NCBI GenBank assembly: GCA_036245805.1
Contig: BTRK01000006.1
Location: 19,438,365 to 19,502,364 of the forward strand
Length of the DNA: 64,000 bases
Direction: 5' to 3'
Source of the DNA: Pristionchus mayeri
Lineage: Eukaryota > Nematoda > Chromadorea > Rhabditida > Neodiplogasteridae
Shown here: piece after piece, positions 1-12,434 of the stretch
Position numbering within the stretch: the first letter of the stretch is position 1
How the letters are laid out: every line of letters starts with the position of its first letter
Notes under the pieces: model-generated
The model's input: only the letters and a program-made list of their open reading frames with translations
What the model was told of the DNA's origin: nothing
Databases searched by the model: none
Position numbers and translations under genes: made by a program

Positions 1-780
1 AGCAATCCCCCCTGGCCATCCTTGTTCATTCAAAATGAGCAACACACGGCATTTCATGATAACTTCATATCACGAGTTATCATTCAAGACTTTCAAATAA
101 TTAGATATCCCCTCCCCAGTACAAGTTATTTCAGGATTGCAAATATCTTAGGATCATCATTTATCAAACAGTACCACTTTCGGTCAAAATGTAAACGAAC
201 AGCACTAATGAGAAAGTAACCAACAACAATCAACGTAAATTGGGTGTACAGAAGACGGCTCTCGTGACGATTGCTTTTAGAGATAAAGAAATAACAAAAT
301 AGATCAAGAGATCTAGTTTCAGAGTTCAATCAGGTCATTTCCAACGTCGATTTCAGTCATTATCGTGGAGGGATAGCTGCGGTCCTGTAATGAATATTGA
401 TATTCGTCGCGTTTTGAGATGACATAGCCCAGTTTCGTCGATCTATCCATCCGCTTTCCAGAATGCAGTCTCCTGTTGTTTTGGGGCCGCTGACTCATCG
501 TAACCATAGTGAATCGTCCCCTTTCTCTCCCTTCCAATTCTACCTTCCACTGCAGAAGATCCTTGCCACTTCATAGACTCACGAAATCAGCTCTTATTTA
601 TTTCGAATCTCGTCTTGCCAGTCTCTTCCCCATTTTTCCTGACTCTTCATACAACGTTTTATCCATCAGTAGGCGCTCTGTAATAATCCAACATTCTCAG
701 TATGTATTGTTCACTATTCGCCCAGTCTTCCTGACATTCCTTTATTTTGATGTGCCTTTTTCTTTCAATTATCAAATCTC
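1..780. other. Upstream region of paralogue A, duplicated at 14.8-15.1 kb
   Basis: I see no convincing gene here. Parts of about 325-510 match 14850-15060 (the blocks around 'tttcagtcat' and 'gctgact...gtaaccatag'). The segment duplication that carries the downstream gene therefore includes its 5' flank. The stretch 510-770 is pyrimidine-rich and leads into a splice-like acceptor just before the start codon at 792. Confidence 0.5.
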
Positions 781-791
781 ACTTTAACAGG

Positions 792-1241
792 ATGCACTTG
801 CGCTGTCATTCCCGGGCTCCACTTCACTTCACAAACATCGAATTGCCCGTGGAAGTCATCGAAGCAGACGAAAATGGCGTGAACGTCCCTACAAAGATCT
901 ACCAATTCGTAAGAGGGATCAATCAGGCTGCCCATCGCCTCAAGGTAGGAAGGTCACGCTAGGAGTAACGGTAGGCATATCAGCAATCGATAATCAGGGG
1001 CTACTACAGCAAAAAGCAATCATACGTTGAGATAGTTTATGAAAAAAAGTGAAAGTGCTCGTTTGAGAGTGCTGCTCGTCGTTTGGCTGATCTCCGTCCG
1101 CCTTCTCCGAAATTGTCGACGGTGTTGAGATCTTCGATGGACGCCGTCAGAAGAATCGGGCGTCGATCGAGAACTAGACGAGAGCGAGGATTGCAATACA
1201 CTTCACTCATTGAGGATGACCACCTCGAGTACGATGAGTAG
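792..1241 (+). CDS. Paralogue A of a duplicated two-exon gene, unknown function
   Basis: I do not recognise the product. Proposed exons are 792-944 (51 codons, donor gtagga) and 1068-1241 (ending TAG), joined in phase 0; the acceptor I prefer ends in 'gtttgag'. The start lies two bases after 'tttaacag', which could be a trans-splice (SL) acceptor or an internal splice site. The protein of about 108 residues is basic in its second half (motif RRIGRRSRTRRERG) and ends with an acidic tail, SLIEDDHLEYDE. It is closely similar to the gene at 15934-16462, including RGINQAAHRLK and SAARRLADLRPPSPKLSTV. Conservation of the frame in both copies, with a 3-base indel, argues that it is or was translated. 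No domain or signal peptide is visible. Confidence 0.6.
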
Positions 1242-1818
1242 AAGGAGTGACTCTCTCACCATTCTCCCGCACTGGGTTACACCAGAGACACGAAGAGATA
1301 CATCCCTATTTATTCCTTCCCTTTTCAAATTTGGAACTGGTTTATCCGTCCTTGTGTTTATGCCATTGTAAAATTTGCAATAACACAAGGATTTCTGAAG
1401 CCAGATACTCATCTTTGTGTGACTATGAAGTAACGAGCAATAGAGGTGAGACTGCGACAATTGTGCAAGTCAAAACACGACAATAACCATTCACCATGTT
1501 CATAACCGTTTATCAAACACGCAAAGTTTGCTCACCACACGTTACAAGCCAAGATATGAAACAGTGTCATACATGAGTTAGTTAGTTGTCGATCGAATAC
1601 ACAATCGAGAACAATAGCCGTTTCGGATAGTACACATAAGTCAGTGGGGCGATTAATATGAATAATAATGAGTCACAGGGTGAGGGGGGAGGGGGTAGAT
1701 CACTACATAGACAGATAGTGGAAGAACACTAGGTAGATAGGGGTAGGTCACTAGGGGTGGGGATGAGTGGTAGATCACAACTGCACATCACAGGGGGGAG
1801 GGATTGAAGGGTGGCGAT
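1242..1818. other. Intergenic, purine-rich 3' flank
   Basis: No gene seen. About 1670-1805 is G/A-rich with repeated 'gggtagatcac'-like phrases. This is the tail-to-tail space between paralogue A (+) and the SPRTN-like gene (-). Confidence 0.5.
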
Positions 1819-4800
1819 TCATCTGCGGGCGAGTTTCTTCAGCGGCGACTCGCAGTCCGATCGATCGTTGACTGGGGTGGCGGAAGGGGACGAGACCTTG
1901 AAAAATCGATAATGGGATACACTATTCCTCCAGGAAAACTACATAAGCCACTGTTGGAAACCACACCCGTCAATTAGTCTTCTGGTACATATACGCACCA
2001 TTTCTGATGCAAGTATACTTTGTCTATTCGCAATTATACGCGCATCCTTCCCGTCATCTAGCGTACCTTCGGGTCCTGCCCCGTCTCCTCCTTCACTCCC
2101 TCTCCCTCGAATGGATCGATGGCCCTTCTCAGTGGTCTCTTCATCGTCTCTTTCTTCTCATTTTCCTCCCTCTTCTCGATCGTCTCCTGCAATCAGAAAC
2201 CACCTTATTAAACATTCATCGGAATATCATGCTTCGTATTCTGCTTTTCCTGGTTACGGTCTTCACACCTACCGTAATACTCTTCTCACCTGGTCGACTG
2301 TGTTGCTCGTCGTGTCACCGTTTGCACCGAAGTTGACCGCTACAATTGTTTTATGTTATTTCGCCGTTTCAATAGACAATGCTGAACCTACTATACAGCA
2401 AATTAATGGTATCTACAAGTTAAGCTTTTGACACTGACTCCCCGTGATGACTAACCAACAAGTGGTTAAAGAATCTCCTTGAGACATCGAATCATGACGT
2501 CGATCACTCACCGACCAGTGGTCTCCTCTGCCCACCTCTTTCCTTCTTCCTCTCCTCCCCTCCTTCCATCGACTCAACTTCCACCTTGATCTGGCACTGG
2601 CTGGAAATGGCAAGATTAAATTAGATAATGACATTGTGAAACATTTCTAGAAGTTTTGAAATACGAAGCTTTAATTAATTCCTCACCCGTTCTCCTTCTC
2701 CCCTCCCTCGTTCTCTTCGTTCTTCGTTTCCTCTCCCTTCTCCTTCTCCTCCTCTTCCTTCCTCTTCTCCTTCTCCTTCTTCTGCCTCTCCTCTTCATCC
2801 CTGGCTGCCATAATTGCAGTGAATGCGGCCACCACCTCATCTCTAGTGAGATTCGAGCTGCAATTCCTCATTCATACCGTTCTACAATATTCACATATTA
2901 AGCACAACAAATATCTCTACCTTTGCCAGTGGCTATCTAATATCATTCAGAATAACATAATTCTTGTTGAAAATGACCTTTCATTCATGCGAAAGCTCGC
3001 CCATAAATTTAAATCGCCAACGAGAAATTTCCAATCCTGTTGCAATTCCTTCCTTTTCTTCACTCGAATTTGCACTAATAAGCTCACCCTCCATTCTTTT
3101 TCTCCTCGACAGTCTCCTTGCGGCATGGAGACTGCAGCTCCATCGTCTCTGCTGCTGCTGCAGCCTCAGCCACTGGAGGCACGACCTCTGCAGCCTCGTC
3201 CACCGGCTGCACGACTTCCGCAGCTGTCTCTTCCATTGGCTGCACGACCTCTGCAGCTGCTGCGACGACTGCCGCGGGTTGGGCCGTCTGGGGAGTCTGC
3301 AACGACACAACCGTTATTTTTCTTTCATGCTCTCATTCACGCCCCTCCCATCCTACCAGTGGTTGGATACTATAAACAAAAAATAACAACCAAAGGATTG
3401 AATTGTAAGAGGAGATCACAGTATGATCTGCACAAAAGACCTACCTACAGTATCAATCAATGAATCTAGTCACCTCGTCCGTTCCTTCTCCTTTCTCCTC
3501 TTCCTCCACTTCTTTCACTTCCTCTTTGACTCCTTCTTCCTCCTTCTCTTCTTCCTTCACTTCCTCTTTGATTCCTTCTGGTTTCTTCTCATACTTCTTT
3601 CTAATCTTCCTCGGACGCACGACCTCTGCTGCAGCTGCAGCCTCTTCCACTGGCTGCACGACCTCTGCAGCTGTTGCGACCACCGCTGCGGGTTGTGCGG
3701 CCTGGGGAATCTGAAAGGACAGTCTCGTTCTTTTCCTGTCGCGCCCCTCCCATCCTAAAAGTAGCTGACACTTCTTTAACAACAAAAGGATTGAATTGTA
3801 AGAGGAGATCACCGTGTCATTTGCACAAAAGACCCTCTTACAGTATGTATCAATTAATTTGGTCACCTCGTCTGTTTCTTCTTCTTTCTCGTTTTCCTTC
3901 ACTTCCTTCACTTCCTCTTTGATTACTTCTGGTTTCTTCTCCTTTTTACTCTTAAACTTCCTCGGACGCACGACCTCTGCTGCAGCTGCAGCCTCTTCCA
4001 TTGGCTGCACGACCTCTGCAGCTGCTGCGACCACCGCTGCGGGTCGGGCTGCGTGGGGAATCTGAAAGGACACTTGATATTTTCCAATCATGCAAAACGC
4101 TCCTCCCACCCTCCCAGTGGCTGACACTATAGAAACGAAACAGCAGATCAAATGTTCAATTGCACAAAAGCCCTATGCTTAGTGTATATCAATAAAGCAA
4201 AGCAGAAATGTCAGTAAAGTGTACTAAATGTACCATTACATTCTGAAAGTACATTACAAAGTGCATTCTGTATTGAGTAATCTGGACACCTCATCGGTTT
4301 CTTGTTCCTCCTTCTGTTCTTTCTCTTCTTCCTTTTCTTCCACTTTGATCCCTTCTGGTTTCTTCTCCTTTTTACTCTTAAACTTCCTCGGACGCACGAC
4401 CTCTGCTGCAGCCTCTTCCACTGGCTGCACGACCTCTGCAGCAGTTGCGACCAACGACGAGTGTTGGACCGCCTTGGTAATATGCAATGACTCACTCTTC
4501 CTTTCCTGTAATGCACCTCATTCAAGCATTCTACTAATCAACCAGTGGTTGAAACCATAGAAACGATAGAAGGGATGAATCGTACTAGGAGATCAAATGG
4601 TTGACCGTACAAAAGACCTACTCACAGGGTCTATCAATAAAGCAAAGCAGAAATTTCAGAAAAGTGTACTGAATGTACCATACAGTACACTCTGAAAATA
4701 TATTACAAGGTACAGTCGCGCGCATAAGTGAGTGGGCAGAATTTGAATTTGTTGTATATGCTTGCCCAGGAAAGACATCATTCTGGCACTATGGTGTTAT

Positions 4801-7800
4801 GTACCAAATTCATTGGAGATTATGGCTATGGTATTTGGGCGTTACGTCATCGCACAGTTATTGCGTAGTGATGACGCAATCAAACTGTACTTTTTCAAAA
4901 CGGCATTATTCTTGCATGGATTTTTTCAGAATGATTTCTTTCCTGGGCAAACAGATACAACAAATTCAAATTCTGCCCACTCACTTATGCGCGCGACTGT
5001 ACATTCTGAATTGAGCAATCTGATCACCTCGTCCATTTCTTCATCTTTCTCCTCTTCCTTCACTTCCATCTCTTCCTCTTCTATCTCCTTCTCTTCCTTC
5101 GCTTCCTCTTTGATCTCTTCTGGTTTCTTCTCCTTCTTCTTCCTAATCTTCCTCTCGAATTCTCCAATCTTCTCAAATCGAGGAGTCGCACTGCGCAAGG
5201 GAGGCAGGATAATCCACTGCAAAGCAATCAATTATACAAATAAACTACTTTTAAACAGCCAAAATGTATATTTTCCCTGAACTTGTATATTCAATGTTTT
5301 CTATTATCTTAACAAATCAGAGCTACTCATCAAGTGTTGGCAGACTAGGCTAGTAGGCGATCGAATGGGATAGATCACTCTCAATCGATCATCACCTCTT
5401 GTATGGGAATATCGATGATGGCCGATTCAGTCACTCGTTTCATAATCGGCACCGTCTCCGTCACCCACTGAAATTTAAATTTTGTTGGAAAACTTCATAG
5501 TAGAAATGACCAATTCCACAAACTCTAATGTGTTTCCAGCTTCTCAAATTCCACACATCAGTAAATCGTTTTCCGTCCCTGATAGATCACTCACTTCCCA
5601 CTCCTCCTTTTCCTCCTTCTTCTTCCTCTCCTCTTCCTCTATCTCGTCCTCGTCCATCGTCGGCTCCCAGTAACTATCGTCCTGTAAGAGAGCATCGAGT
5701 TGTTCATCGAATCTTTCAACCAGATTTCAAAATTTACAATTCAAAATCAGATCTGAACACGAGCATACATATCACTGTTTCATCCCACCCTGGTCCCTTC
5801 CGGTCCCATCCCGCTTACCGTATCTTCGAGGGATCTTCTCCTGTCTCTCTTCCTCATCTTCTGCTGTGGATGTGCCCATTCCTCCTCTTCCCTCTCCACA
5901 AATTCATCTTCAATCTTCAGATCCCCCATATTCTCCTTCTCCTCTTCATAATTATCCATCTTCTCGTCTACTTGATGATATCCCTCATCAGATCCGGCCT
6001 CACTCCGTCGTCTCATCGGCGATAACGAAGGAGGAGGCTGCAATTATTAGGTCAATTAATTAATGCTAAGATATAAAGCGCTGTGCCGCGTGCCCTGATT
6101 GCAAACTAAGTCGAGAGAAATATCGAGCGCGTAAACAATCTGCGTCAAGTGCTATTGCGAAACCTCGCTGAAGTCTGGGGTGAGGGAGATACAGTCGCGC
6201 CGGAAAGTCACCGTACACTTTTTGAATTTGTTGTATCTTTTTGCCCAAGAAATGCATCATTCTGGCACTCAGGTATGATGGACCAAATCCATCGGAGATT
6301 ATGATCATGGTATTGTGGTATGACGTCATCGCATAGTTATTGCGTAGTGGTGACGCAATCAATGTGCGCTTTTTCAAAACGGCATTATTCTTACATTGAT
6401 TTTTTACTGTTCTCCAAACTTTCTATGATTGGAGATATGACCGAGGCCTACCCAGACTAAATTTTTGAAGGTGCTCCTCGGTCGCACATTTGCTGCAGCG
6501 AAGCTGCAAAAACAGGATCTGAAATTCGGAACTCGGCTTCTAGAGTAGCTAGAGACCCGTTCAAAGCATCAAAATGATCGTCATCATGAGTCCACATGAT
6601 CCTGAGAATATGGATACGATATATCATAATTTGCCCTCAGGGCATGAAAAAATCACTATTTTGCATGACCATTTTTTGGACATCCATAACTTTAAGGAAA
6701 AGTTTAGTAAAAATCTGATTTTATCTGATAATGTTCAAAATGTATTGAGGAACTGAATTCCAACTTTTTAGAGCGATTGGATCTCTTTCCAGCCCGCGGC
6801 GTGCGTTTTTCGGAGGTAAACTAGGGTGGGGAAATACCTTGTTTACCCCTATGGGCGAGAGAGTGCAGACGACGAGAGAACAGCGTGTTTTCCGACCCTA
6901 GTATACCTCCGAAAAACACACGCCGCGGGCTGGAAAGATATCCAAACGCTCTAAAAAGTTGGAATTCAGTTCTTCAATACATTTTGAACATTATCAGATA
7001 AAAATCAGATTTTTATTAAACTTTTCCGTAAAGTTATGGATGTCCAAAAAATGGTCATGCAAAAAAGTGATTTTTTCATGCCCTGAAGGCAAATTTTGAT
7101 ATATCGTATTCCTATTCTCAGGATCATGTGTAATCACGATGGCGATCATTTTGATGTTTTGAACGGGTCTCTAGCTACTCTAGAAGCCGAGTTCCGCAAA
7201 TGTGCGTCCGAGCAGCACCTTCAAAAATTTGTTCTGGGTAGGCCTCTGCCATATCTCCAATCATAGAAAGTATGGTGAACAGGAAAAAATATATGTAAGA
7301 ATAATGCCGTTTTGAAAAGTGCAGATTGATTGCGTCACCACTACGCAATAATTATGCGATGACGTCATACCATAATACCATGATCATAATCTCCGATGGA
7401 TTTGGTACATCATACATGAGTGCCAGAATGATGCATTTCCTGGGCAAAAAGATACAACAAATTCAAAAAGTGTACGGTGACTTTCCGGCGCGACTGTATC
7501 TCAATTCAATTCAATTATTTCAATATAAATAGATGACAAATGTGGGCACCATTGCTGTTAGCAGCAAGACCCTTCCAGCTTCAGACAGTGCCCATCACAC
7601 TTCTTCTAAATGACAATTCCGTCTAGAATGCCAATTCCGTGAACATTGCCGGTTTTGTGGCTGAACTAGTGGACGCGCTCCCGGAATTCAAAAGTCTGCA
7701 GCATTGTCTGCCTCCGTACGATGTTATCACATCATACATTTTCATAGGCTTAATCAAACCAAAACATATAGTGACCCCCGCCTACCCAAATATCATGTGA

Positions 7801-10800
7801 CCCCTTCCACTAAGAATATCATGTGAACCCCTAATTGAATTAGAAGATTAAAATGTATGTCCTCACCTCGTCCCTCTCCTTCCAGCTGATCGTCTTCTTC
7901 ATTCCGCCCTTATTCGACTGCGTGACGTTCTCCTCTTCGTCTACCACTTCCATCACCTCATCCTCATCATCCTGCAACACACGCCAACTAGTTTACATCC
8001 ACTCACTCTTCTATGGCTATGTTCAAAACATGTCTGCCGAAGAGAGCATGAGCAAAACATGTATAATCTTGCGGGTGCGAATTCCGACATGCCCATGCGG
8101 TAATTCATAACTAATAACCGACCGATGCCCTGCAGCGAAGCTAATATCACAACTAAATGGAAAGAGCACTCGAGCATCGCCTCTGAACTGTGAGTCTCCC
8201 ACCTCATCCCTGCGTATCCACGAAGCCGCTACGACGGGGGGCCTTCGCCGCTTGGTCGTCCTCTCGGCGCGGACGTCCGCGTATCCGCGTGAGATGCGCC
8301 ACGACTCGTCCTCCGAACGCATATTCGCCTGTAGTGATGAGGGAGTGTACGAATAAAATGAGTTGCAAACAATTCCGTAGGGATGAACAAAGATTTTTTG
8401 AATTCTCAGATGGAAGATCTTGGCAGTTTAACAGAAATATCGTGAAAATGCAAATACAATAGTTCCCTATACATTGCATCGAACGTGGAAAGCTTTACTT
8501 TACAGCTGATTTTCTCGTCGATTAGAGAATGGTCAAAGAAGTAGAGGTTCTCACCAGTTTGACGTTAATCAAATCAATCTCCTCAAGGAGATGGAATTCT
8601 CCATTTTGCACTTTCTCCTGAAACATACAATATTATTATTAATTTAGTTAAATGTTTCACCCAGGGTTCTAAAGCCTAGGGTGAACTTGGTTCCATTTTG
8701 GGGATGTACGTTTTGCCAACCAAATTTAAAGCAAAACGAACACCCCAGAAGTGAAAATAATATTATACCGTGGCACGAACACCCACGGTATAAGACTATT
8801 TTCACTTCTGGGATGTTCGTTTTGCTTTGAATTTGGTTGGCAAAACGTACACCCCCAAAATGGAACCAAGTTCACCCTAGGCTTTCGAACCCTGGTTTCA
8901 CCACGTAATCAATAGTTTCAATATGTTACTCGTCTAAATATCCATAAAAAAACAAATCTCCTAATACAATAAAGCGATAATTAGAGGTTGTCTCACCGTC
9001 AGGGATGCCAGCGTCCGTTCGAGCACTTTGATCTCCCCACTATTTGGGCCGTCCAACTCCTGTAGTTCCTGCGATGAAAAGAGACCATTATTTAAACAAT
9101 TCAAATTGCTCCGTTTCAGAGTTCAGTCCATAGGTGGGCGGGGGTTGAAGCTGGAAATCGAAAACCGGGTGTGTTTAGGGTCAAACGGAGGGAGGGTGAT
9201 CGTAAATGATCGGTTTTGTGACAAAATTTTCCAAAAAACCGGGGATGTCCAATCCGAAAACCGGGGGTGTTTCACAGCTGGCTTCGATGGTGCCCACCTA
9301 TGGTTCAGTCAAAGATTAAATTTCCAGTAACCAAATTAGCTATGACGGAGAAAGATCTCCTGGCACTTCTTCGATATTTAGCATCCCCTCCCCTTCCCCT
9401 ATCATTTCTCAGGTCCTCTCCATCGCAGATGAGTTGGGGAACCGACAATCAGGGAGAAAGAGACATGAGTGAGGTAGGAGGAGGGGAGGGGGAGGCAATA
9501 TCGAAGCAGTACCGATCTGCTGCACCAGCAGATCTTCTGGTGTATGCATTTCATTCGTAATCCTTGCCCACATTCGGCAGCCAAGCTTTCCGTGATAACT
9601 CTTACAGTAGCTCCTTTACAGTACCCCTCTACCGTACCTCTAGAATGAGATCGGGAGGGATCTCCTCACATTCATCGCCGACACTGGCTGGGTCGCCATT
9701 GAAGAAACCGAGATGGTCCTGGAAGAATAGAAATGAATTCAGAAATATCCCATAAGTGAACAAAACTACTATACGAACGGGCACAGTAGAAAATAAAACG
9801 GATAATCAATAGAATAATTAATTTACCGCAGTGAGACCTCCGTTCGGACCCTCATGAAATCGATCGATCCAATCGGGTTGTTGACCTGAAACATCATCTC
9901 TAGTATCTGGAGTACACTGCACTACAGTATTCCTACCGTACCGTTATCTGCGTGCTCCTCCTCCTCCTCCTCTTCCTCATCTTCTTCCTCGTCGTGGTCC
10001 CGTGATCCACCTGGAATGATGCACTGTTTCTTCACCGAATATTTAGGCATAGCAAATGCAGTCTAATTGCAGACCCACAATCATCATTACTAGGAAACGT
10101 TTTTGCGCATTCCAAAGAGGGCAAAGTCTAAAAACTTCTGCTGTTTTCGTATTTGCAAAACACTCATGTAAATGCCAGGGAGCATAGTGGGACCTGGACA
10201 AACTCTCGAAAGCACCTCTGAGTCTCGGTCGCTCCTTCATTCCGAGCACGATGATCTCGTCGACCGATCGATTCTTCCCGACTACAGTACTCTTCGAGCC
10301 CGCTTCCGTACCCCTTCCTCCTTTTCCATTGGCGAAGAGATCGAGCAGCCGACTGCGACCCGCCCCGACACCTGCAGCAGAAGAGGAGGAATATAGTGAG
10401 AGTACGGCACTTCTTGGATAATTGCCCCCCTCCCCCCTCTATTCTATCATTTCTCATTTTTTCGCAATCGCAGAGGGGTTGTCTTGACCAAAATCAAGGA
10501 GAGATGCCTAGAAATGAGTGAGATAAACGAGGAGGGGGGAAGGAGGGGGGAGGGAGGTGGGCCAAATATCCAAGAAGTGCTGAGAGTACTCTCTTCGCAA
10601 ATCAAACAACAACTGATGATCTTAAGATAATGAGTACTAATCTCAGAATTGTCACATCCACTATCTACAGTATACTTCTCCTACTAACCTCCGAGAATCT
10701 GTCCTCCACCGGCGACTCCTTCAGCCACCGTCACTGCCTTCACTGCACCAGAGTCTGCGGTTCCTGATTGAGGAGAAATTATTTTTTTTTTTAAATTCTA

Positions 10801-12434
10801 GCATTCTCCATTCAACACGTCTTCGTCATTGTGTCCTTCATCTCCTTGCACTGATATTTTCATACTCACTAACCTTGAAATATGTATGCTAGAATCACTG
10901 TAATCCCTCTCTTCCCATCCCACTACAGCCCCCACTGACCCAGTCTTGTTCCTCCTCCCCCGAACACTGCATCGATTCGTGGCTGCTTCGCATCTCCATC
11001 GGGAGGGGCCTTCGCAGTGACTCCGCCCTCCTTCTTCGAGATTCCGCTCACTTTCTTCGAGACTCCGCCCTCTTTCTTGCCAATTCCGCCCTCTGCCTTC
11101 TTCTTCTCCGCCTTCTCTCGCTTCTCAGTGTACTCTTTCGGCTCGGAGACTTTGATGAATTCACCTCGAATAAATATTCATTGTAACCAATGCAACCACT
11201 CAAAAGCAATAATATTTTGCCCAGACATTTAAATTCTGGTTTGTCATCAACTAATTTAGCATTCCAACGTTGGGATCGGGATCAAAGCGACAGGATTAAC
11301 ACAACAATAGCTGACCAAGAATAATTTCTTTTACAGTGCCGCTCACCTCCACAGTTGTTCTGGTGATCCGCCCACCACAGATCGTTCTTGGAGGGTGCCC
11401 GATTGGAGGCTCTCTTCACCCATCCGAAGTAGGGACGACGTTCACGACACGAACCAGTGCAACTGCAAGCAGAAGGGGATTTACATCTATCGAATATATT
11501 CTGAACCACTCATAAGTAGGAATTGTAAAAAAAAACTGTTCGATCTCGTATAACATTAAGAATCTTGTCGCTGGTTTCCTTCCACCGTGCTCGTACTCCC
11601 CATCCCTTTCTCACCGCCAGTGGTGTTGTTTGTACACGGCGACCTCGGCGTGGAACGAGTGGTAGATGGTTATGTGAGTGCCCGCCTCCTTGTTGATACG
11701 CTGCATGTGCCACTGCAATGGCGAGATTAATTTGAGAGTATCGGTTGATTATCCTATCTACAGTACTCTTGCTCCCTTTCCTACTGTACTTCCATCCCAC
11801 CTTCCCACAGTACTACCATCCTTCCTCACCTACCGTACCCTCCTCCTCACTTTACTACCGTACTCCCCTCCTTCCCCACCTGGAACTGTGGTCCGTGCCC
11901 GTCTCTGTCTCGGTCGCGCACTGTCACGAAGAGGAAGGCGTGGATCATTTCGTGCTGAAAAAAATTTGAATTATGAAAATGAATTAGATGACTTTGAAAC
12001 AAAAATTATAAAAAAGCAGTAAGCTCGATCAATGTTTTCGTATCGGCCAAGTGAGATGCACTAATTTATTACGGCAAGATCTTATTATAATTAATGTCAA
12101 ATGTTGGCACTTCTACGGGTTCTGGCCACCCCCTCCCTCTCTCCCTTTTCTAGCCCACTCATTTCTAGCTATTCTTCACTGACTTTCGGCCGCTCAACTC
12201 CTCAATGATGAGAAAGGATACAAAATGAGAGGATGGTGTCCAGAAACCGAAAAAGTGCCCAAATGTTTGCCCATGTACAACCAAGATCAGAAAGCACGCG
12301 CGAATCAAGAAAGATGATCACTGACCAATAGCGTCTCCACAAGATCCTTTCGAGGGCGCAGCTTGAGGAGAGGAGTGGAGAGTTTGATGGAGCACAGACC
12401 AGAACGGACATCGTAGCAGCAGATACCTGCGCAT
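1819..12434 (-). CDS. SPRTN/DVC-1-like DNA-protein crosslink protease with long acidic tail (5' end not found)
   Basis: Twenty-seven exons were assembled in consistent phase. From the 5' side: 12434-12326, 11954-11880, 11712-11615, 11462-11347, 11164-10940, 10763-10689, 10371-10216, 10010-9942, 9895-9837, 9718-9638, 9068-8997, 8617-8555, 8328-8203, 7971-7867, 6037-5819, 5681-5595, 5467-5396, 5216-5028, 4472-4290, 4061-3867, 3710-3474, 3296-3088, 2857-2687, 2600-2512, 2339-2290, 2186-2067, 1896-1819. The first five carry the SprT domain: CAGICCYD, LLKLRPRKDLVETLL, the zinc-protease motif HEMIHAFLFVT, HGPQF, then the zinc ribbon (CTGSCRERRPYFGWVKRA ... WWADHQNNCGG). FGGGGTRLG near 10945 fits the SHP box (FxGxGxxL) that binds p97/CDC-48. 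Family role: nuclear protease that cleaves proteins crosslinked to DNA. The assembled 1,108 residues far exceed the usual 370-490; the extra part is Glu/Lys-rich. The N-terminal exon before CAGIC was not found. The tail could be a separate gene, but phases run through unbroken. Confidence 0.85.
3088..4472 (-). repeat. Four tandem copies of one exon (with flanking intron) in the SPRTN-like gene
   Basis: Exons 4472-4290, 4061-3867, 3710-3474 and 3296-3088 each begin with an Ala/Val/Gln-rich block (PAAVVAAAAEVVQPMEE, or close variants). The first three continue with VVRPRKFKSKKEKKPEGIK, or a variant, and end in TDEV at the donor. Intron pieces such as 'ggattgaattgtaagaggagatcac' (in two parts, near 3395 and 3790) are also repeated, so the duplication unit is exon plus intron. 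All four are phase 0 at the acceptor. In the 4472 copy the ancestral acceptor 'cag|ATT' has become 'cat|ATT'; a new acceptor three codons on (ACCAAG|GCG) would keep the frame. Confidence 0.85.
4713..4999. mobile_element. Tc1/mariner-type MITE, 287 bp
   Basis: It has terminal inverted repeats of about 60 bp starting CAGTCGCGCGCATAAGTGAG and is flanked by TA on both sides (4711-4712 and 5000-5001). It contains no coding capacity. The internal part (GATGACGCAATCAA ... TTTTTCAAAACGGCATTATTC) is shared with the larger foldback at 6192-7496, so the two belong to one family. It lies in an intron of the SPRTN-like gene. Confidence 0.85.
6192..7496. mobile_element. Foldback Tc1/mariner-type element, 1.3 kb, nearly perfect palindrome
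   Basis: The ends are CAGTCGCGCCGGAAAGTCAC and its reverse complement, with flanking TA (6190-6191 and 7497-7498). The arms run about 600 bp each to a short centre near 6820-6890, where 'gcccgcggcgtgcg' on the left faces 'cacgccgcgggc' on the right. It carries no transposase. It lies in the intron between exons 7971-7867 and 6037-5819 of the SPRTN-like gene and accounts for most of that intron. Confidence 0.85.
8662..8894. mobile_element. hAT-type MITE with 8-bp target duplication
   Basis: The element starts CAGGGTTC and ends GAACCCTG, matching the hAT terminal rule YARNG, and is flanked by an identical 8-bp duplication GTTTCACC (8654-8661 and 8895-8902). The two halves are inverted repeats of about 100 bp around a centre near 8778. 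Non-coding, 233 bp, in an intron of the SPRTN-like gene. Confidence 0.9.
9361..9525. repeat. Inverted-repeat relic related to the MITE at 10406
   Basis: The left end 'ggcacttcttcgatat' and right end 'aatatcgaagcag' are inverted, and the interior has the same C-rich then G-rich arrangement as 10406-10580. The right tip is degraded and no target duplication is clear. A further end-like fragment (ttggcacttct) occurs at about 12106. Confidence 0.5.
10406..10580. mobile_element. MITE with 9-bp target duplication, 175 bp
   Basis: The terminal inverted repeats are GGCACTTCTTGGATA and TATCCAAGAAGTGC. Identical 9-bp direct repeats TGAGAGTAC flank it (10397-10405 and 10581-10589). A 9-bp duplication is typical of Mutator-like elements, but the superfamily is an inference. 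It sits just 5' of the 10371-10216 exon of the SPRTN-like gene. Confidence 0.8.

Noticed and set aside
2656..4560. Ser/Phe/Leu-rich plus-strand frames
   Set aside because: Antisense shadows of the Glu/Lys-rich SPRTN-tail exons, which have correct splice sites on the minus strand.
5780..6043. Independent small minus-strand gene
   Set aside because: It is the phase-0 exon 6037-5819 of the SPRTN-like gene with good acceptor and donor.
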